Counted from the first letter of the stretch, positions 24,884 to 36,852 are shown. The stretch: DNA of 64,000 bases from Motilimonas eburnea (GCF_021295345.1 NZ_JAIMJB010000005.1:124001-188000), one strand, 5' to 3'. Translations and numbers: made by a program. Notes: generated by a model not told the origin, from the letters alone.

Positions 24884-27800
24884 GCTAGGTTTTCCATTTT
24901 CATTGCTTTGTAACTCCTGTTGCAGCAACCTTGCCACATGCTCTGGCGATTGCGTATGACGCGCCATCAATTGATACATAGCGGGGATCACAAATAAGGT
25001 CACTAGGCTCGCAAAAGCCATGCCGGCAAAAATAACCGTGCCCACCGCCATCCGGCTTTCTGCCCCAGCGCCGGTTGATAAAATCAAAGGAATGGCGCCC
25101 ACTAAGGTAGTAAATGCCGTCATCATGATCGGCCTTAACCGTCTTGACGCCGCAGCAACGACAGCCTGTTCAAACGCCATACCGCGATCCCTTAATTGGT
25201 TGGCAAACTCCACGATCAAAATGCCATTTTTGGTGACCATACCAATGAGCATGATCATGCCAATTTGACTGTAAATATTTAGACTGCCTTGGCTCAACCA
25301 TAACCCCAATAAACCACCAAAAATGCCCATTGGCACCGTGAACATCACCACCAGCGGATTGATAAAGCTTTCAAATTGGGCAGCCAATACCAAGTATGCC
25401 ACCAGCAAGGCAAGGCCAAACACAATTAATATATCACTTTGATTTTCTTTAAAGTCTTTAGACTCGCCACTGTAATCTATGCTGATATCGGGTGGCAGCA
25501 TGGTACGCGCAGCTTGCTCTAAGTAAGCCAAGGCCTCCCCTAAGGTCACCCCAGATGCCAAACTGGCACTTAAGGTAATCGCTTTCTGTTTTTGCAGGTG
25601 GCTTAACCGGCGCGCCGAGGCCACTTCTTCCACTTCAGTGACCGCGTCTAAGGTCACTAATTCTCCACTTTGGCTACGCAAGTAGATTTGATTTAAATCG
25701 CTGGCATTATTAAATCGATTCTCATCCCCTCTGAGATAGACATCGTATTCTTCACCCCGCTCAATAAAGGTGGTTTCGGTTTGGCCCCCAAGCATCACTT
25801 CTAATGTATTGGCTATCTCTTGCACACTAATGCCAAGCTGCGCCGCGCGGGGACGATCGATATGCACCACTAATTCAGGGGTCGTTTCTGCGTAATCAAG
25901 ATCGAGGCCGGTGAACAAACCACTTTGCTGCGCCACGTTTTGCAGCTCGCGGGCATGAGAAAATAATTCGTCGTAATCACTGCCACGCAGCACAAATTGC
26001 ACCGGATCATTCGAGCCACCACGAAATCCCGGTAGCATAGGCATAATCCGCACATCGGGTATCCCCACCAGCGTTTGCTGCACTAACTTAAGCGCTTCAC
26101 TAGCACTGGTATCGCGCTGCTGCCAATCTTCTAACTGCATAATGAAAAAGGCGGTGTTGTCCCCTGCGCGACCACCAAAAGCAGGCGCTTGCACACTGAT
26201 AGAACGGATAACGCCTTGCCCAACTAAGGGCAATAGCTTGGCCTCGGCAAGCTCCACATTCGCGACCATGCGGTTATAACTGGTGCCTTCTGCACCTTTG
26301 ACAAAAGCAAAAATCACCCCGCGATCTTCTTGTGGCGCAAGCTGCATGGGGACAACCTTAATCAGAGCGTAACAACCCGCTACACAAGCCAAGATAACCA
26401 AAGGTGATGCCCAAGCCCGCTTGACGGCGAGCTTTAATATGCGCTGGTACCCTTGCTCTAATCGCGAAAATGCTGCGTCCATTTTTAGTGCGATCGGTCT
26501 TTTTTTGGCTTTAGCTTTAAATAGCTTGGTCGCTAATACTGGCGATAAGGTGAGCGCCACTAAGGATGAAAAACTCACCGCGATAGCCAATAACACAGCG
26601 AACTCGGTAAATAAACGACCAACCATGCCCTCCATAAAGGCAATGGGCACAAATACCATGACCAAAACCAAGGTAGTGGCAATCACGGCAAACCCCACTT
26701 CGCGGCAGCCTTTATAGGCGGCAACCAAGGGCGTTTCACCTTGCTCTAAGTGATGAAATATATTTTCGATGACCACGATGGTGTCATCCACCACTAAACC
26801 AATCGCCAAGATCAGGGCCATTAAGGTCAATAAGTTAATCGAAAAACCAAAAAAGTAAGCGGCAATAAAAGCGGATATCAAAGAAACAGGGACGGTGATC
26901 GCTGGGATCAAGGTCGCACGGCCTTGGCCAATAAACAGATACAACACCAAGATCACTAAACCACCCGTGATCATTAAGGTAGAGTAGACTTCCTTAATTG
27001 AGCGGTCGATAAACAAGGTGGCATCGTAATCCACCGTCAGCTCAGTGCCCGCGGGTAAAATAGGTTGTAATTGCTCGACTTGAGCGCGCACTAATTGCGC
27101 CACGGTTAAAGGATTGGCATCCGACTGAACTATGATGCCCAAGCTTAAGTTTTGTACTCCGTTGCTTTTGTAGGTGGAATTTTCATTTTGTGCTCCCACC
27201 CAAACCTTAGCCACATCTTTTAAGTAGGTTGGCGTGGCGTTCGGGTTTTGCTTCACGGCAAGATAACCAAAATCCTCTGGCGTGGCATAAAGCCGACTGG
27301 TGCGCACCGCCATGGTCGTCACATCATTACGCACCTCACCCCCTGGAGTTTCCATGTTTTCTTGTCTTAAGGCATTGATGATGTCACTGGCTGTCACACC
27401 TCGCCCCGCCATCAGCTCGGGATCAAGCTGCACATACATGACGCGATACAAAGCCCCAGAAATACCAATATCACTGACACCCGAAATAAAACCAAAGCGA
27501 TCGGTGAGCACCCGCTCGGCATAGTCGGTAAGCTGAGTGCGATCCATTTCTGATGAGGATAGGTTGATATACACGGCTGGCTCGCCCGAGCCATTGTCTT
27601 TAGAAACCACGGGATCATCGGCTTCATCGGGCAATCGACGTTGCGCCCGAGCTACCGCGTCGCGCACATCGCTCACCCCTTCGGTGATATCCCAATCCAG
27701 TAAAAAATTTACCGTGATCCGCGACATGCCGTTGCGGCTAACCGAGGTTATATAGTCGATACCACTGATTCCACTCAGCTGATCTTCAAGTGTTTTTGTC

Positions 27801-27988
27801 ACTTGGCTTTCCATGATCGAGGCCGAAGCACCACTATAACTGGTACTGATAGTGACCACAGGGTTTTCCACCTCTGGCATTTCTCGTACCGACATTTTGC
27901 TAAATGACACTAAGCCAAAGATCACTAATAACAGGCTTAGCACAATGCCAAATACTGGGCGTTTGATCGCGACATCAGACAATAACAT
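24878..27988 (-). CDS. RND efflux pump, inner-membrane transporter (HAE1)
   Basis: 1036 residues, family length, with 12 membrane helices and two large periplasmic loops. Proton relay residues are present: the Asp pair in GLVVDDTIVVIENIFHH (helix 4) and Lys in IGMVTKNGILIVEFAN (helix 10). Drug/proton antiporter that works as a trimer with the adaptor encoded 20 bp upstream and an outer-membrane channel encoded elsewhere. Substrates cannot be predicted. Convergent with the diguanylate cyclase gene, overlapping by 6 bp. Confidence 0.95.
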   Translation of the reverse strand: MLLSDVAIKRPVFGIVLSLLLVIFGLVSFSKMSVREMPEVENPVVTISTSYSGASASIMESQVTKTLEDQLSGISGIDYITSVSRNGMSRITVNFLLDWDITEGVSDVRDAVARAQRRLPDEADDPVVSKDNGSGEPAVYINLSSSEMDRTQLTDYAERVLTDRFGFISGVSDIGISGALYRVMYVQLDPELMAGRGVTASDIINALRQENMETPGGEVRNDVTTMAVRTSRLYATPEDFGYLAVKQNPNATPTYLKDVAKVWVGAQNENSTYKSNGVQNLSLGIIVQSDANPLTVAQLVRAQVEQLQPILPAGTELTVDYDATLFIDRSIKEVYSTLMITGGLVILVLYLFIGQGRATLIPAITVPVSLISAFIAAYFFGFSINLLTLMALILAIGLVVDDTIVVIENIFHHLEQGETPLVAAYKGCREVGFAVIATTLVLVMVFVPIAFMEGMVGRLFTEFAVLLAIAVSFSSLVALTLSPVLATKLFKAKAKKRPIALKMDAAFSRLEQGYQRILKLAVKRAWASPLVILACVAGCYALIKVVPMQLAPQEDRGVIFAFVKGAEGTSYNRMVANVELAEAKLLPLVGQGVIRSISVQAPAFGGRAGDNTAFFIMQLEDWQQRDTSASEALKLVQQTLVGIPDVRIMPMLPGFRGGSNDPVQFVLRGSDYDELFSHARELQNVAQQSGLFTGLDLDYAETTPELVVHIDRPRAAQLGISVQEIANTLEVMLGGQTETTFIERGEEYDVYLRGDENRFNNASDLNQIYLRSQSGELVTLDAVTEVEEVASARRLSHLQKQKAITLSASLASGVTLGEALAYLEQAARTMLPPDISIDYSGESKDFKENQSDILIVFGLALLVAYLVLAAQFESFINPLVVMFTVPMGIFGGLLGLWLSQGSLNIYSQIGMIMLIGMVTKNGILIVEFANQLRDRGMAFEQAVVAAASRRLRPIMMTAFTTLVGAIPLILSTGAGAESRMAVGTVIFAGMAFASLVTLFVIPAMYQLMARHTQSPEHVARLLQQELQSNENGKPSL

Positions 27989-28007
27989 AGTGGTTTATTT
28001 CCTCATC

Positions 28008-29099
28008 TTAGCCGAGATCGTGATGGCTGACGTCATCGACCTTGCTCTTTGGAGTGAGATCCTTGATAGCAATGCCATCGCGCATATTAACTAAGCCCTG
28101 AACCACAATGCGCTCTCCCACCTCTAGGCCCGATTCGATCAAAACTTGATTGTTAACCCGTGTCCCCAAGGTGACTTGAGTACGCGCCACCGTACCCTCT
28201 GGCTGAACCACGTACACAAAGCGTTTAGTACCCGAATATTCAAGTGCTTGAACCGGAATGATAGGCGCAACTTGCTCGGGAAAAACCAAATCTGCAGACA
28301 TTAACATGCCTGGCTTTAATAACTGCTGCGCATTATCGAGATGAACTCGCACGCGAACATTTAGGGTATTGGCGTTAACGCGCGAATCAATTGCAGCTAT
28401 CTTGCCGACAAAGGGGCGGTCTGGCCAAGCGCGAGTGTGGGTCGCCACTTCCATGCCTGTAGACAATTGGCCGAGGTAGCGCTCAGGTACCAGCAAATCA
28501 AGCTGCATGGTATTGATGTTATCTAAGCTTAGCACTGGCTCACCCACGGCTTTCATGTCACCTAGGTTCACATCAATCAAGCCCAATTGCCCAGCAAATG
28601 GAGCGCGTAATTGGTATTCGTCTAACGCGGCTTGTGCCGCCGTCAATCTTGCTTGTGCGACCGCCACACTGGCTCGCTGCGCATCAAGCTCGGTTTGTGT
28701 CCCTGCGCCGCGACTAACAATGCGAACCAACTCGGTTAGCTTTCGTTGCTCCTCTGCAACGACAGATTTTGCCTCGACGACCGCAGCGCGTGCTTTATTA
28801 TCATCGAGCTGTACTAAAACTTGAGCGGGCGCGACGAGCTGATTGGCTGATACTAAAATATTGGCCACCGGCGCAAATATTTGAAACCCAAGATCCACCG
28901 ATTGTTGGGCTTGGAGGTTACCGACTAAGGTGAGCGCTTGGGCTACCCCTTGAGCATCCACCTTGGCGGTCACCACTTCAACTTGGCGACTGGCCGACGC
29001 GGGCGATATGGCCGTCGCTGAAGAGGGCGTGCTGACGTAATAGGCGATGACGCATAACAAACCCACCACGAATACCAATGACCACTTTGTCTTTGTCAT
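28008..29099 (-). CDS. RND efflux adaptor (membrane fusion protein)
   Basis: 363 residues with an N-terminal hydrophobic segment (about 5-28, no lipobox Cys, so probably an uncleaved anchor), half-lipoyl motifs flanking a short helical hairpin (about 95-160; AAQAALDEYQLRAPFAGQLG) and beta-barrel and membrane-proximal domains. Links the RND pump to an outer-membrane channel. First gene of a two-gene operon with a 19-bp gap. Its promoter overlaps a long palindrome at 29137. Confidence 0.93.
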   Translation of the reverse strand: MTKTKWSLVFVVGLLCVIAYYVSTPSSATAISPASASRQVEVVTAKVDAQGVAQALTLVGNLQAQQSVDLGFQIFAPVANILVSANQLVAPAQVLVQLDDNKARAAVVEAKSVVAEEQRKLTELVRIVSRGAGTQTELDAQRASVAVAQARLTAAQAALDEYQLRAPFAGQLGLIDVNLGDMKAVGEPVLSLDNINTMQLDLLVPERYLGQLSTGMEVATHTRAWPDRPFVGKIAAIDSRVNANTLNVRVRVHLDNAQQLLKPGMLMSADLVFPEQVAPIIPVQALEYSGTKRFVYVVQPEGTVARTQVTLGTRVNNQVLIESGLEVGERIVVQGLVNMRDGIAIKDLTPKSKVDDVSHHDLG

Positions 29100-29131
29100 C
29101 TACCTTGTGCTCCAACAATTCATCTACGGGA

Positions 29132-29164
29132 ATTATACTGACCGTAAGCTAAGCCACGGTCAGT
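29132..29164 (-). promoter_or_regulatory. Promoter and palindromic operator of the RND operon
   Basis: On the minus strand a consensus -10 hexamer TATAAT (29137-29132) sits directly beside a perfect 9-bp inverted repeat, ACTGACCGT (29137-29145) and ACGGTCAGT (29156-29164), with a 10-bp spacer. It lies 38 bp upstream of the adaptor start. Such placement is typical for a TetR-type repressor that blocks RNA polymerase. No regulator gene is adjacent. Confidence 0.7.
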
Positions 29165-29254
29165 TAGTGTAAAGAAGGGTAAAGAGATTGCTGACTTAGC
29201 TCAATTGGGGCTTATGCATAGTCAGCGTTAACCAAGCTAGGGGGGCTGGCGCGA

Positions 29255-30283
29255 TTAACGCAGTAGCCAAGACCGCAAGGGCGTTTTGCCCACCAAATAA
29301 ATAAAGGCCAACGAACCAAAATAGGTGCCAAATAGCAGCACGCCATCGCGCGTTAAGCCCTCCAAAGCAAACATGCGCACCAGATTAAATAGCACAATAG
29401 CAATGGATAAATGGCACACGTAAATAGCAAGCGTATGTCGACTTAATCTATGCACCCAAGGTACATCACCAAAACGAGGGTTGGCCAACAGCCACATAAA
29501 TAAGCCAACGCCCCACATGGCGCTAAAAAAGAGAAAGTCGTGACCCGCAAACGGCACACCTTGCGCATATAAATTAAAGGCTTCCGCAAAATGCCCCAGC
29601 AACCCTATCAAGCCAAGCAAAATGGCCTGAGCTGAGGTTAACGACCACCCCGAGCGGCGAATTTCAAAGCCGATTGCCACCATCAGCAAACTGAAGAAAG
29701 GCCCATTACGGGTAAAAATAGGCGCACCCCATTGTGATAAATCACTGTAACTGCCAGCTAACACGCCATAGCTATATAACACCAAAGCCAGCGGCAATAG
29801 CCAAGATTGACGCTGGTAGTGCAGCAACACCGCGATCATCGCCACCGCTATCACCAAGCTTGGCAAAAACCACAGGTGCACTAAACCGCCTTCAAACAAG
29901 GTATTGAGCGGGGTTTGCCATAAAAACTGCCAATACCCCATACGCTCGGCTAAATAGCCCTGCTCGGCCAACACATCAAACCGGCTCGGCAACAGTAAAC
30001 AAATCACTGACCATACCAGCCATAATCGCAACAAGGGGCGGCTATAGGCTCTCATCACTGGGTAAGGGTTAGCGGCTAATTTAGGCTGAATGAAATAACC
30101 GGCGGTAAGAAAAAAGAAGGGCACCGCAAAGCGAGCTAACTGGTTAGCGATATCTGCCAGCCAAGGCTCCCCTGCGATAGGCGGTAAGTCGATAAATAAC
30201 CGCACATGGATCACAATGACCGCAATCATGGCGATCACGCGCATTAGCTCTAGGCTAGCAATTCTTTGGTTGGGTTGTGGCAT
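29255..30283 (-). CDS. Acyltransferase family 3 membrane protein
   Basis: About 342 residues from ATG 30283 (AAGG upstream); the longer reading from 30409 lacks family similarity at its start. Ten predicted membrane helices. The family motif is RIASLELMRVIAMIAVIVIH, where the His and Arg are catalytic in related enzymes (OatA, OafB type). It likely transfers acetyl or similar groups to an envelope glycan or lipid. Target unknown; no sugar genes are adjacent. Confidence 0.85.
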   Translation of the reverse strand: MPQPNQRIASLELMRVIAMIAVIVIHVRLFIDLPPIAGEPWLADIANQLARFAVPFFFLTAGYFIQPKLAANPYPVMRAYSRPLLRLWLVWSVICLLLPSRFDVLAEQGYLAERMGYWQFLWQTPLNTLFEGGLVHLWFLPSLVIAVAMIAVLLHYQRQSWLLPLALVLYSYGVLAGSYSDLSQWGAPIFTRNGPFFSLLMVAIGFEIRRSGWSLTSAQAILLGLIGLLGHFAEAFNLYAQGVPFAGHDFLFFSAMWGVGLFMWLLANPRFGDVPWVHRLSRHTLAIYVCHLSIAIVLFNLVRMFALEGLTRDGVLLFGTYFGSLAFIYLVGKTPLRSWLLR

Positions 30284-30700
30284 GGTTACCTTATCTATCA
30301 CGTAAAACAACCTCATTCCCTGAATTGATATGGCCACCTTCCCTGCGGCATGGCAGATGCAAAGCACCCTGAATAACAAACACAAGGGTATCACCAAGGG
30401 GCTCGTCACATCCTTGACCCAAGTAGGATTTGCTCACAAAGATAGACTGAGACTTGGTCTACAAAGATATGAATTAAATTCACATTACAACTTAGGTTGA
30501 CCTAGTGGTCATCACGATTGAGTTACATATAATTGATGTCATTCGATTCGGTTGGCAACTTCACGCAGTTTCGGTGCGTATCAGCAATGTTCAAGAGCGG
30601 GGATCTTCTTGTATCAGGGTGGATAAAGTAAAACACATTGCTGAACAACAAAGTGCAGTCCAACCATGCTCATTCACTTTGCCACTTTGGAACTTAAACC
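30284..30700. other. 417-bp intergenic region, upstream of barrel protein
   Basis: No gene was recognised. Between the acyltransferase start and the barrel-protein start there are AT-rich stretches and a weak inverted repeat (TAGAC / GTCTA, around 30445-30463). It should hold the promoters of both flanking genes; their exact positions are not clear. Confidence 0.4.
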
Positions 30701-31489
30701 ATGAAAAAAACATCTCTTGCACTTATCATCAGCTCGCTCATTGTCGCCCCTTCCGCTTTTGCCGAAGAGGATATGCACGCCTTTGACCCCCGCAACACCT
30801 CTGCACGTGTAGGTGCCACCGTCAACACAGATAACGGTGAGCTCAAAGCCTTTGCAGGCTATGGTGCAGCCAACCTGTATGACGCAGGAGAAGGCGAACA
30901 AACCCAAACCATCCTATTTGGCGAATACTTCACCGACTCAGACAATATGCGCGCGCGCATCGCACACTTTGACAGCCGCTTTGGCGGATTATACGGTGAC
31001 TTTTTCTTTAGTGATTATGCCGATAGCTACACCGCAGGCTATATGCTGCCACTCGAAACAGCGGACGGAAAGACAAAATTATTCCCTTCTGTTAACTACA
31101 GTTACATCGACATAGATGATAGCCTCGCCGCGCGTGATATCAGCCGTAAAACAGGTTCTACCGAGGAAGAAATCCACAAGTTATTACTCGATGCTGGCGC
31201 CAAAGACGCGCACATGGCGAGCTTAAACCTGTATGCCTTACACGTTTGGAACGACACTCACTATACCGTAGTACAAGCCATGGCAGGGCAAGCGGTAGAT
31301 GGCATTGACGATCTTAACTTTGTTGACTTAATGTGGGTGCAGGGCGTGCAAGCTTATGTGAAAGGCCAGAATATCAACATCTTTTTAGAAGGCCGTTACC
31401 ATAATATTGAAACCGACGCGTTTAGAAATATGGGTAAACAGCGCAAAGAAGATGCGAAAGTATCCTTAGGTTTTGATTGGCGTTTTTAA
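30701..31489 (+). CDS. Outer-membrane beta-barrel protein, unknown
   Basis: 262 residues with a clear Sec signal (MKKTSLALIISSLIVAPSAFA, 21 residues). The mature part consists of alternating polar/apolar strands with many Tyr and ends in ...SLGFDWRF, a terminal Phe typical of outer-membrane barrels. About 10-12 strands are plausible. A helical insert (about 142-165, with TEEEIHKLLLDAG) breaks the barrel. No family was recognised. Monocistronic, followed by an intrinsic terminator. Confidence 0.8.
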   Translation: MKKTSLALIISSLIVAPSAFAEEDMHAFDPRNTSARVGATVNTDNGELKAFAGYGAANLYDAGEGEQTQTILFGEYFTDSDNMRARIAHFDSRFGGLYGDFFFSDYADSYTAGYMLPLETADGKTKLFPSVNYSYIDIDDSLAARDISRKTGSTEEEIHKLLLDAGAKDAHMASLNLYALHVWNDTHYTVVQAMAGQAVDGIDDLNFVDLMWVQGVQAYVKGQNINIFLEGRYHNIETDAFRNMGKQRKEDAKVSLGFDWRF

Positions 31490-31517
31490 GACCCCAGCCG
31501 CGGATCCTTTAGCGGCA

Positions 31518-31540
31518 AAAGGAGGCTACTCGCCTCCTTT
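31518..31540 (+). terminator. Intrinsic terminator after barrel gene
   Basis: Stem AAAGGAGGC-TACTC-GCCTCCTTT, with the T-run forming part of the 3' arm. Near-symmetric, so it could also serve the convergent binding-protein gene. Confidence 0.85.
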
Positions 31541-31559
31541 ACTAAGGGGATATTGAGCC

Positions 31560-32300
31560 CTATTGTTGGCCATATATTGAGTGAATCTGACCCTGTTCCT
31601 TGGCTCTCTCCAGGGCCAGCTCTATCTTATTCAGCAAGGCTTTATTCCCTTTTTTAACCACCATAGACACAGGCGTCCCTCCAGGGCTTAGACTTAACAC
31701 CCGAAGCGGAATATGGTGCTTATCGGCCAAATACCTGCCGACTTGCAGCGGGGCGATCATGGCTTGGAACTGATTTTGCTTTAGCAAGATAATGGATTCT
31801 TCTTTACTTGTTGTTTTCTTATTTCGCACTTCAATATCATTCTTTTTCAGATAGTTATCAAAGTATGAATGGCGGTCGCCAACAATGGTTTGCTTGTTTA
31901 AGTCATTCAGTGTCTGGATCTCGGTATTCTCTGCCAGTACAAACACCGCACTGCGACGCTGATAAAATGGCTCACTAAAGTCAAAATACTTGCCTCGGGT
32001 TTGATCCCATTCCATGCCAATTACACAATCTAACTTGCCAAAGCGTAGCTCAGCGACCACATCGTCCCAGTCACCCACTTTAACCGTGAATGGCACATCC
32101 ATTTCATTCACCATGGCCTGAAATGCAAGATAATCCAGCCCCTTGGGTTCGCCATCTTCACTGTACTGATAGGGGTAAAAACCTTCCGCCATGCCGCAGA
32201 CATAAGCAGATTCAGCGGCAACAAAGCGACTCAGTAAACAGGCGAAAATGATCACGACGACTTTCAAACGAGAACCCCTATCCGATATATTCCCAATCAA
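31560..32300 (-). CDS. Periplasmic solute-binding protein, family 3
   Basis: 246 residues. Signal-like N-terminus (basic then hydrophobic, cut near VAAES) followed by one SBP_bac_3 domain (about 30-243): YPYQYSEDGEPKGLDYLAF, DCVIGMEWDQTRGKYFDFS (ligand Arg region), and the hinge. Binds small polar solutes, often amino acids. No ABC permease or ATPase is adjacent, so it may act as a receptor or donor for a distant transporter. Flanked by terminators on both sides. Confidence 0.85.
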   Translation of the reverse strand: MIGNISDRGSRLKVVVIIFACLLSRFVAAESAYVCGMAEGFYPYQYSEDGEPKGLDYLAFQAMVNEMDVPFTVKVGDWDDVVAELRFGKLDCVIGMEWDQTRGKYFDFSEPFYQRRSAVFVLAENTEIQTLNDLNKQTIVGDRHSYFDNYLKKNDIEVRNKKTTSKEESIILLKQNQFQAMIAPLQVGRYLADKHHIPLRVLSLSPGGTPVSMVVKKGNKALLNKIELALERAKEQGQIHSIYGQQ

Positions 32301-32373
32301 TCTGGAGATGTATTTAGAATTAAGTATATAACGCTAGGACTGAGCTGGATAATAAATTGATAATTCACGCCAC

Positions 32374-32402
32374 AAAAATCAGCCCCGCAGAAGCAGGGCT
32401 GA
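32374..32402 (-). terminator. Intrinsic terminator after katG
   Basis: On the minus strand: TCAGCCCTGC-TTCT-GCGGGGCTGA with one mismatch, followed by TTTTT, about 20 bp past the katG stop. Confidence 0.85.
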
Positions 32403-32421
32403 AGGAGACTAGATTGAAAAG

Positions 32422-34596
<2,175 letters not shown>

Positions 34597-34768
34597 CTAG
34601 ATAGACTGGATTGTCTTAACGCTGTCGTGCCCACTTGGGCACAAAACAACCATTAAAGCATGGTGCAGAAACCAATAAAATCAATAACCAATACCGCATT
34701 CAGGCTAGGTTCAGATATAGCTGATTATTTTCGGCTTAAGGTGGCGTTATCTTGATAATTGAACATAG

Positions 34769-34793
34769 GTGGGAGCTGTATTTATACAGCGAA
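34769..34793 (+). repeat. REP-like hairpin upstream of katG
   Basis: GTGGGAGC-TGTA with perfect stem GCTGTA-TTTA-TACAGC and tail GCGAAA. Same head and tail as the units at 2093 and 13857, but the stem sequence is different, so the match is by structure and flanks. Confidence 0.55.
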
Positions 34794-34822
34794 ACAGCGC
34801 GTTAGGAATACGTTATGCGCCA

Positions 34823-35773
34823 TTATGACAAAGCCGATAACAATCGCTGCAGATCATTTCTCGCCCATTGTTTACCAAGGCATTCTTCCAGATGCTGCTG
34901 CGCAAAACGCAAAAATCCCAATGCGGCTGGCGACAAGTGCCGATCGTTACGGGCGATAAAATACCAGTGACTTTCTATCGGGAAATCCGCCACATCTAGG
35001 GCCACAATACTCTGATCATGGGCGGGTAATACATGGCTCGACAACACCGCCAGCCCCATACCTGAACTCACGCCTACGCGGATCGCTTCATTACTGGCCA
35101 TCTGTACACTGCTGGCCAAGGTTAAACCATGGGTTTGTAGCCAGCTTTCAAACAACATACGCGTGGCAGAGCCTTGCTCGCGCAATAAAAATCGCTGCTT
35201 CATTAAATCAGCAAAGGGAATATTTTGCTGCTGAGCCAGTGGGTGACTAGCAGGCGCAACTAAGGTGAGTGGGTTAAGCAGAAATCGTCCAGCACACGCA
35301 TGCTCAAGGGACGGCGGATGACTAAACACATATAAGTCGTCTTGGCCTTGTTCAAAGCGGCGTAACACCTGCTCGCGGTTGCCAATTTCCAGCTTAATAT
35401 CGACCGCTGGAAAGCGTTGACTAAATGGCCCTAATAAGCGTGGCAAAATGTATTGTGCAGTGCTCACCATGGCAATACTAAAATGGCCGCGCTGCCCCGC
35501 TTGAATCGAGCCAAGGTATTGATTGAAGTCGTTAAAATTACTTAAGGTTTGCTGGCAAATTCGGTACAGCTCTAAACCCGCATCGGTGGCGACCACTTGA
35601 TTGTGCTCTAGGGTATAAAGGGGATCGCCCACCGCTTCACGCAGGCGTTTTAATTGCAACGACACCGTAGGCTGAGTCAGATGTAAGCGTTTGGCACTTT
35701 CACTGATTGAGCCGGTTTGAATGACATCAACATAGACCTGCAACAAGCGAAAAGTAAGGTGGCGAATATTCAT
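34823..35773 (-). CDS. LysR-family regulator (CbbR/YeiE-like)
   Basis: About 316 residues: helix-turn-helix (about 1-60, TGSISESAKRLHLTQPTVSL) and effector domain. The start MNIRHLTFRLLQVY at 35773 is typical; an upstream ATG at 35788 would lie in the operator palindrome. Divergent from an SbtA-type bicarbonate permease, a conserved pairing in marine gammaproteobacteria, so the regulator probably senses a CO2/bicarbonate-linked metabolite and controls the permease. Confidence 0.9.
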   Translation of the reverse strand: MNIRHLTFRLLQVYVDVIQTGSISESAKRLHLTQPTVSLQLKRLREAVGDPLYTLEHNQVVATDAGLELYRICQQTLSNFNDFNQYLGSIQAGQRGHFSIAMVSTAQYILPRLLGPFSQRFPAVDIKLEIGNREQVLRRFEQGQDDLYVFSHPPSLEHACAGRFLLNPLTLVAPASHPLAQQQNIPFADLMKQRFLLREQGSATRMLFESWLQTHGLTLASSVQMASNEAIRVGVSSGMGLAVLSSHVLPAHDQSIVALDVADFPIESHWYFIARNDRHLSPAALGFLRFAQQHLEECLGKQWARNDLQRLLSALS

Positions 35774-35784
35774 AACAAATCCAA

Positions 35785-35804
35785 CCATTGATAATTATCT
35801 ATGG
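35785..35804. promoter_or_regulatory. LysR operator between lysR and sbtA
   Basis: A 20-bp palindrome CCATTGATAATTATCTATGG with one mismatched pair. It contains the ATNNATAATTATNNAT core with T-N11-A spacing expected for LysR proteins. It lies 12 bp upstream of the LysR start. Confidence 0.7.
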
Positions 35805-35904
35805 ATTGTTATTAAGTTTTTTATTTCCGTCAATATTTAAACCATCCTAGAATCCGCTCGACAAATACACCATACGTTAATTAACACGAATAAAGGGAAG
35901 ATAA

Positions 35905-36852
35905 ATGCCAGATATCGTCGTCATGTTCTTTGTTTTAGGCCTGTTTGCTGGATTAGTACGATCGGACTTAACCATCCCTAAGGCCATGTATGACATGCTA
36001 AGCCTACTGCTGATGTTAACCATAGGTTTAAAAGGGGGCATGGCGCTGCATGGCAATATTAGCTGGGGCCTGCTGCCAGAGATGGCGACCGTGATGATGA
36101 TAGGCGCCTTGATCCCTCTCACCTTTTTCCCATTACTTCGGAAATTCATCGGCTTAAACCTAGCAGACAGCGCCAGTATCGCTGCTCACTACGGCTCGGT
36201 AAGTGCGGGTACCTTTGCCGTCGCCTTGGCATATGCACAAAGCAAAGCGTTAGTAGTAGGTGCGGAAATCACCTTATATTTGGTGATGATGGAGCTACCC
36301 GCCATCATCGTTGGTTTGCTACTTTATCGCCACCACAGTGCGTCATTGCCTAATGCCCAACCGGTTTCCGTGGGCGCGTTATGGCACGAGGCCTTGACTA
36401 ACAAAGGGGTTATCTTGTTGGTTGGCGGTGTGCTCATCGGCTTAATGTATGGCAGCACCGAAGGCGCGGCCGTGACTGACTTGCTAATGGGCGGCTTTAA
36501 AGCAGTATTAGCCTTGTTCCTACTAGAAATGGGTATTACGGCAGCGCAAACCCTGCGCCCCTTCCCAGTACATCAGTGGCGCTTAATGCTCTTTGCTCTG
36601 GTTGCCCCCCTATGTTTGGGCACCATAGGCGTATTGATCGGCGGCTTGTTAGGCCTAAGCGAAGGCGCGATTGTTATCCTTGCCAGCTTAACCGCGAGTG
36701 CGTCCTACATCGCCGCACCGGCCGCAATTAAAGCCGCGATACCAGAAGCTAACATCGGCCTCGCCATGCTCAGCGCCTTGGGATTAACCTTCCCATTTAA
36801 CGTGTTAATTGGCATCGGCGTGTATCATCAGTTAGTGCCGGTTCTAACGTAA
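35905..36852 (+). CDS. Sodium-dependent bicarbonate transporter SbtA-like
   Basis: 315 residues with about ten membrane helices in the two inverted halves of the SbtA (DUF897) fold: first half SLLLMLTIGLKGGMALHG, second half SASYIAAPAAIKAAIP, the latter the conserved helix break that lines the sodium and bicarbonate sites in SbtA. Probable inner-membrane importer of bicarbonate; other substrates are possible since noncyanobacterial members are barely studied. Controlled by the divergent LysR protein. A ribosome site GGGAAG precedes the ATG and a strong terminator follows. Confidence 0.88.
   Translation: MPDIVVMFFVLGLFAGLVRSDLTIPKAMYDMLSLLLMLTIGLKGGMALHGNISWGLLPEMATVMMIGALIPLTFFPLLRKFIGLNLADSASIAAHYGSVSAGTFAVALAYAQSKALVVGAEITLYLVMMELPAIIVGLLLYRHHSASLPNAQPVSVGALWHEALTNKGVILLVGGVLIGLMYGSTEGAAVTDLLMGGFKAVLALFLLEMGITAAQTLRPFPVHQWRLMLFALVAPLCLGTIGVLIGGLLGLSEGAIVILASLTASASYIAAPAAIKAAIPEANIGLAMLSALGLTFPFNVLIGIGVYHQLVPVLT

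Noticed and set aside
24878-27988. RND pump given a specific name (such as MexB, AcrB or VexB)
   Set aside because: Residues show the HAE1 family only; the particular pump cannot be told from sequence reading.
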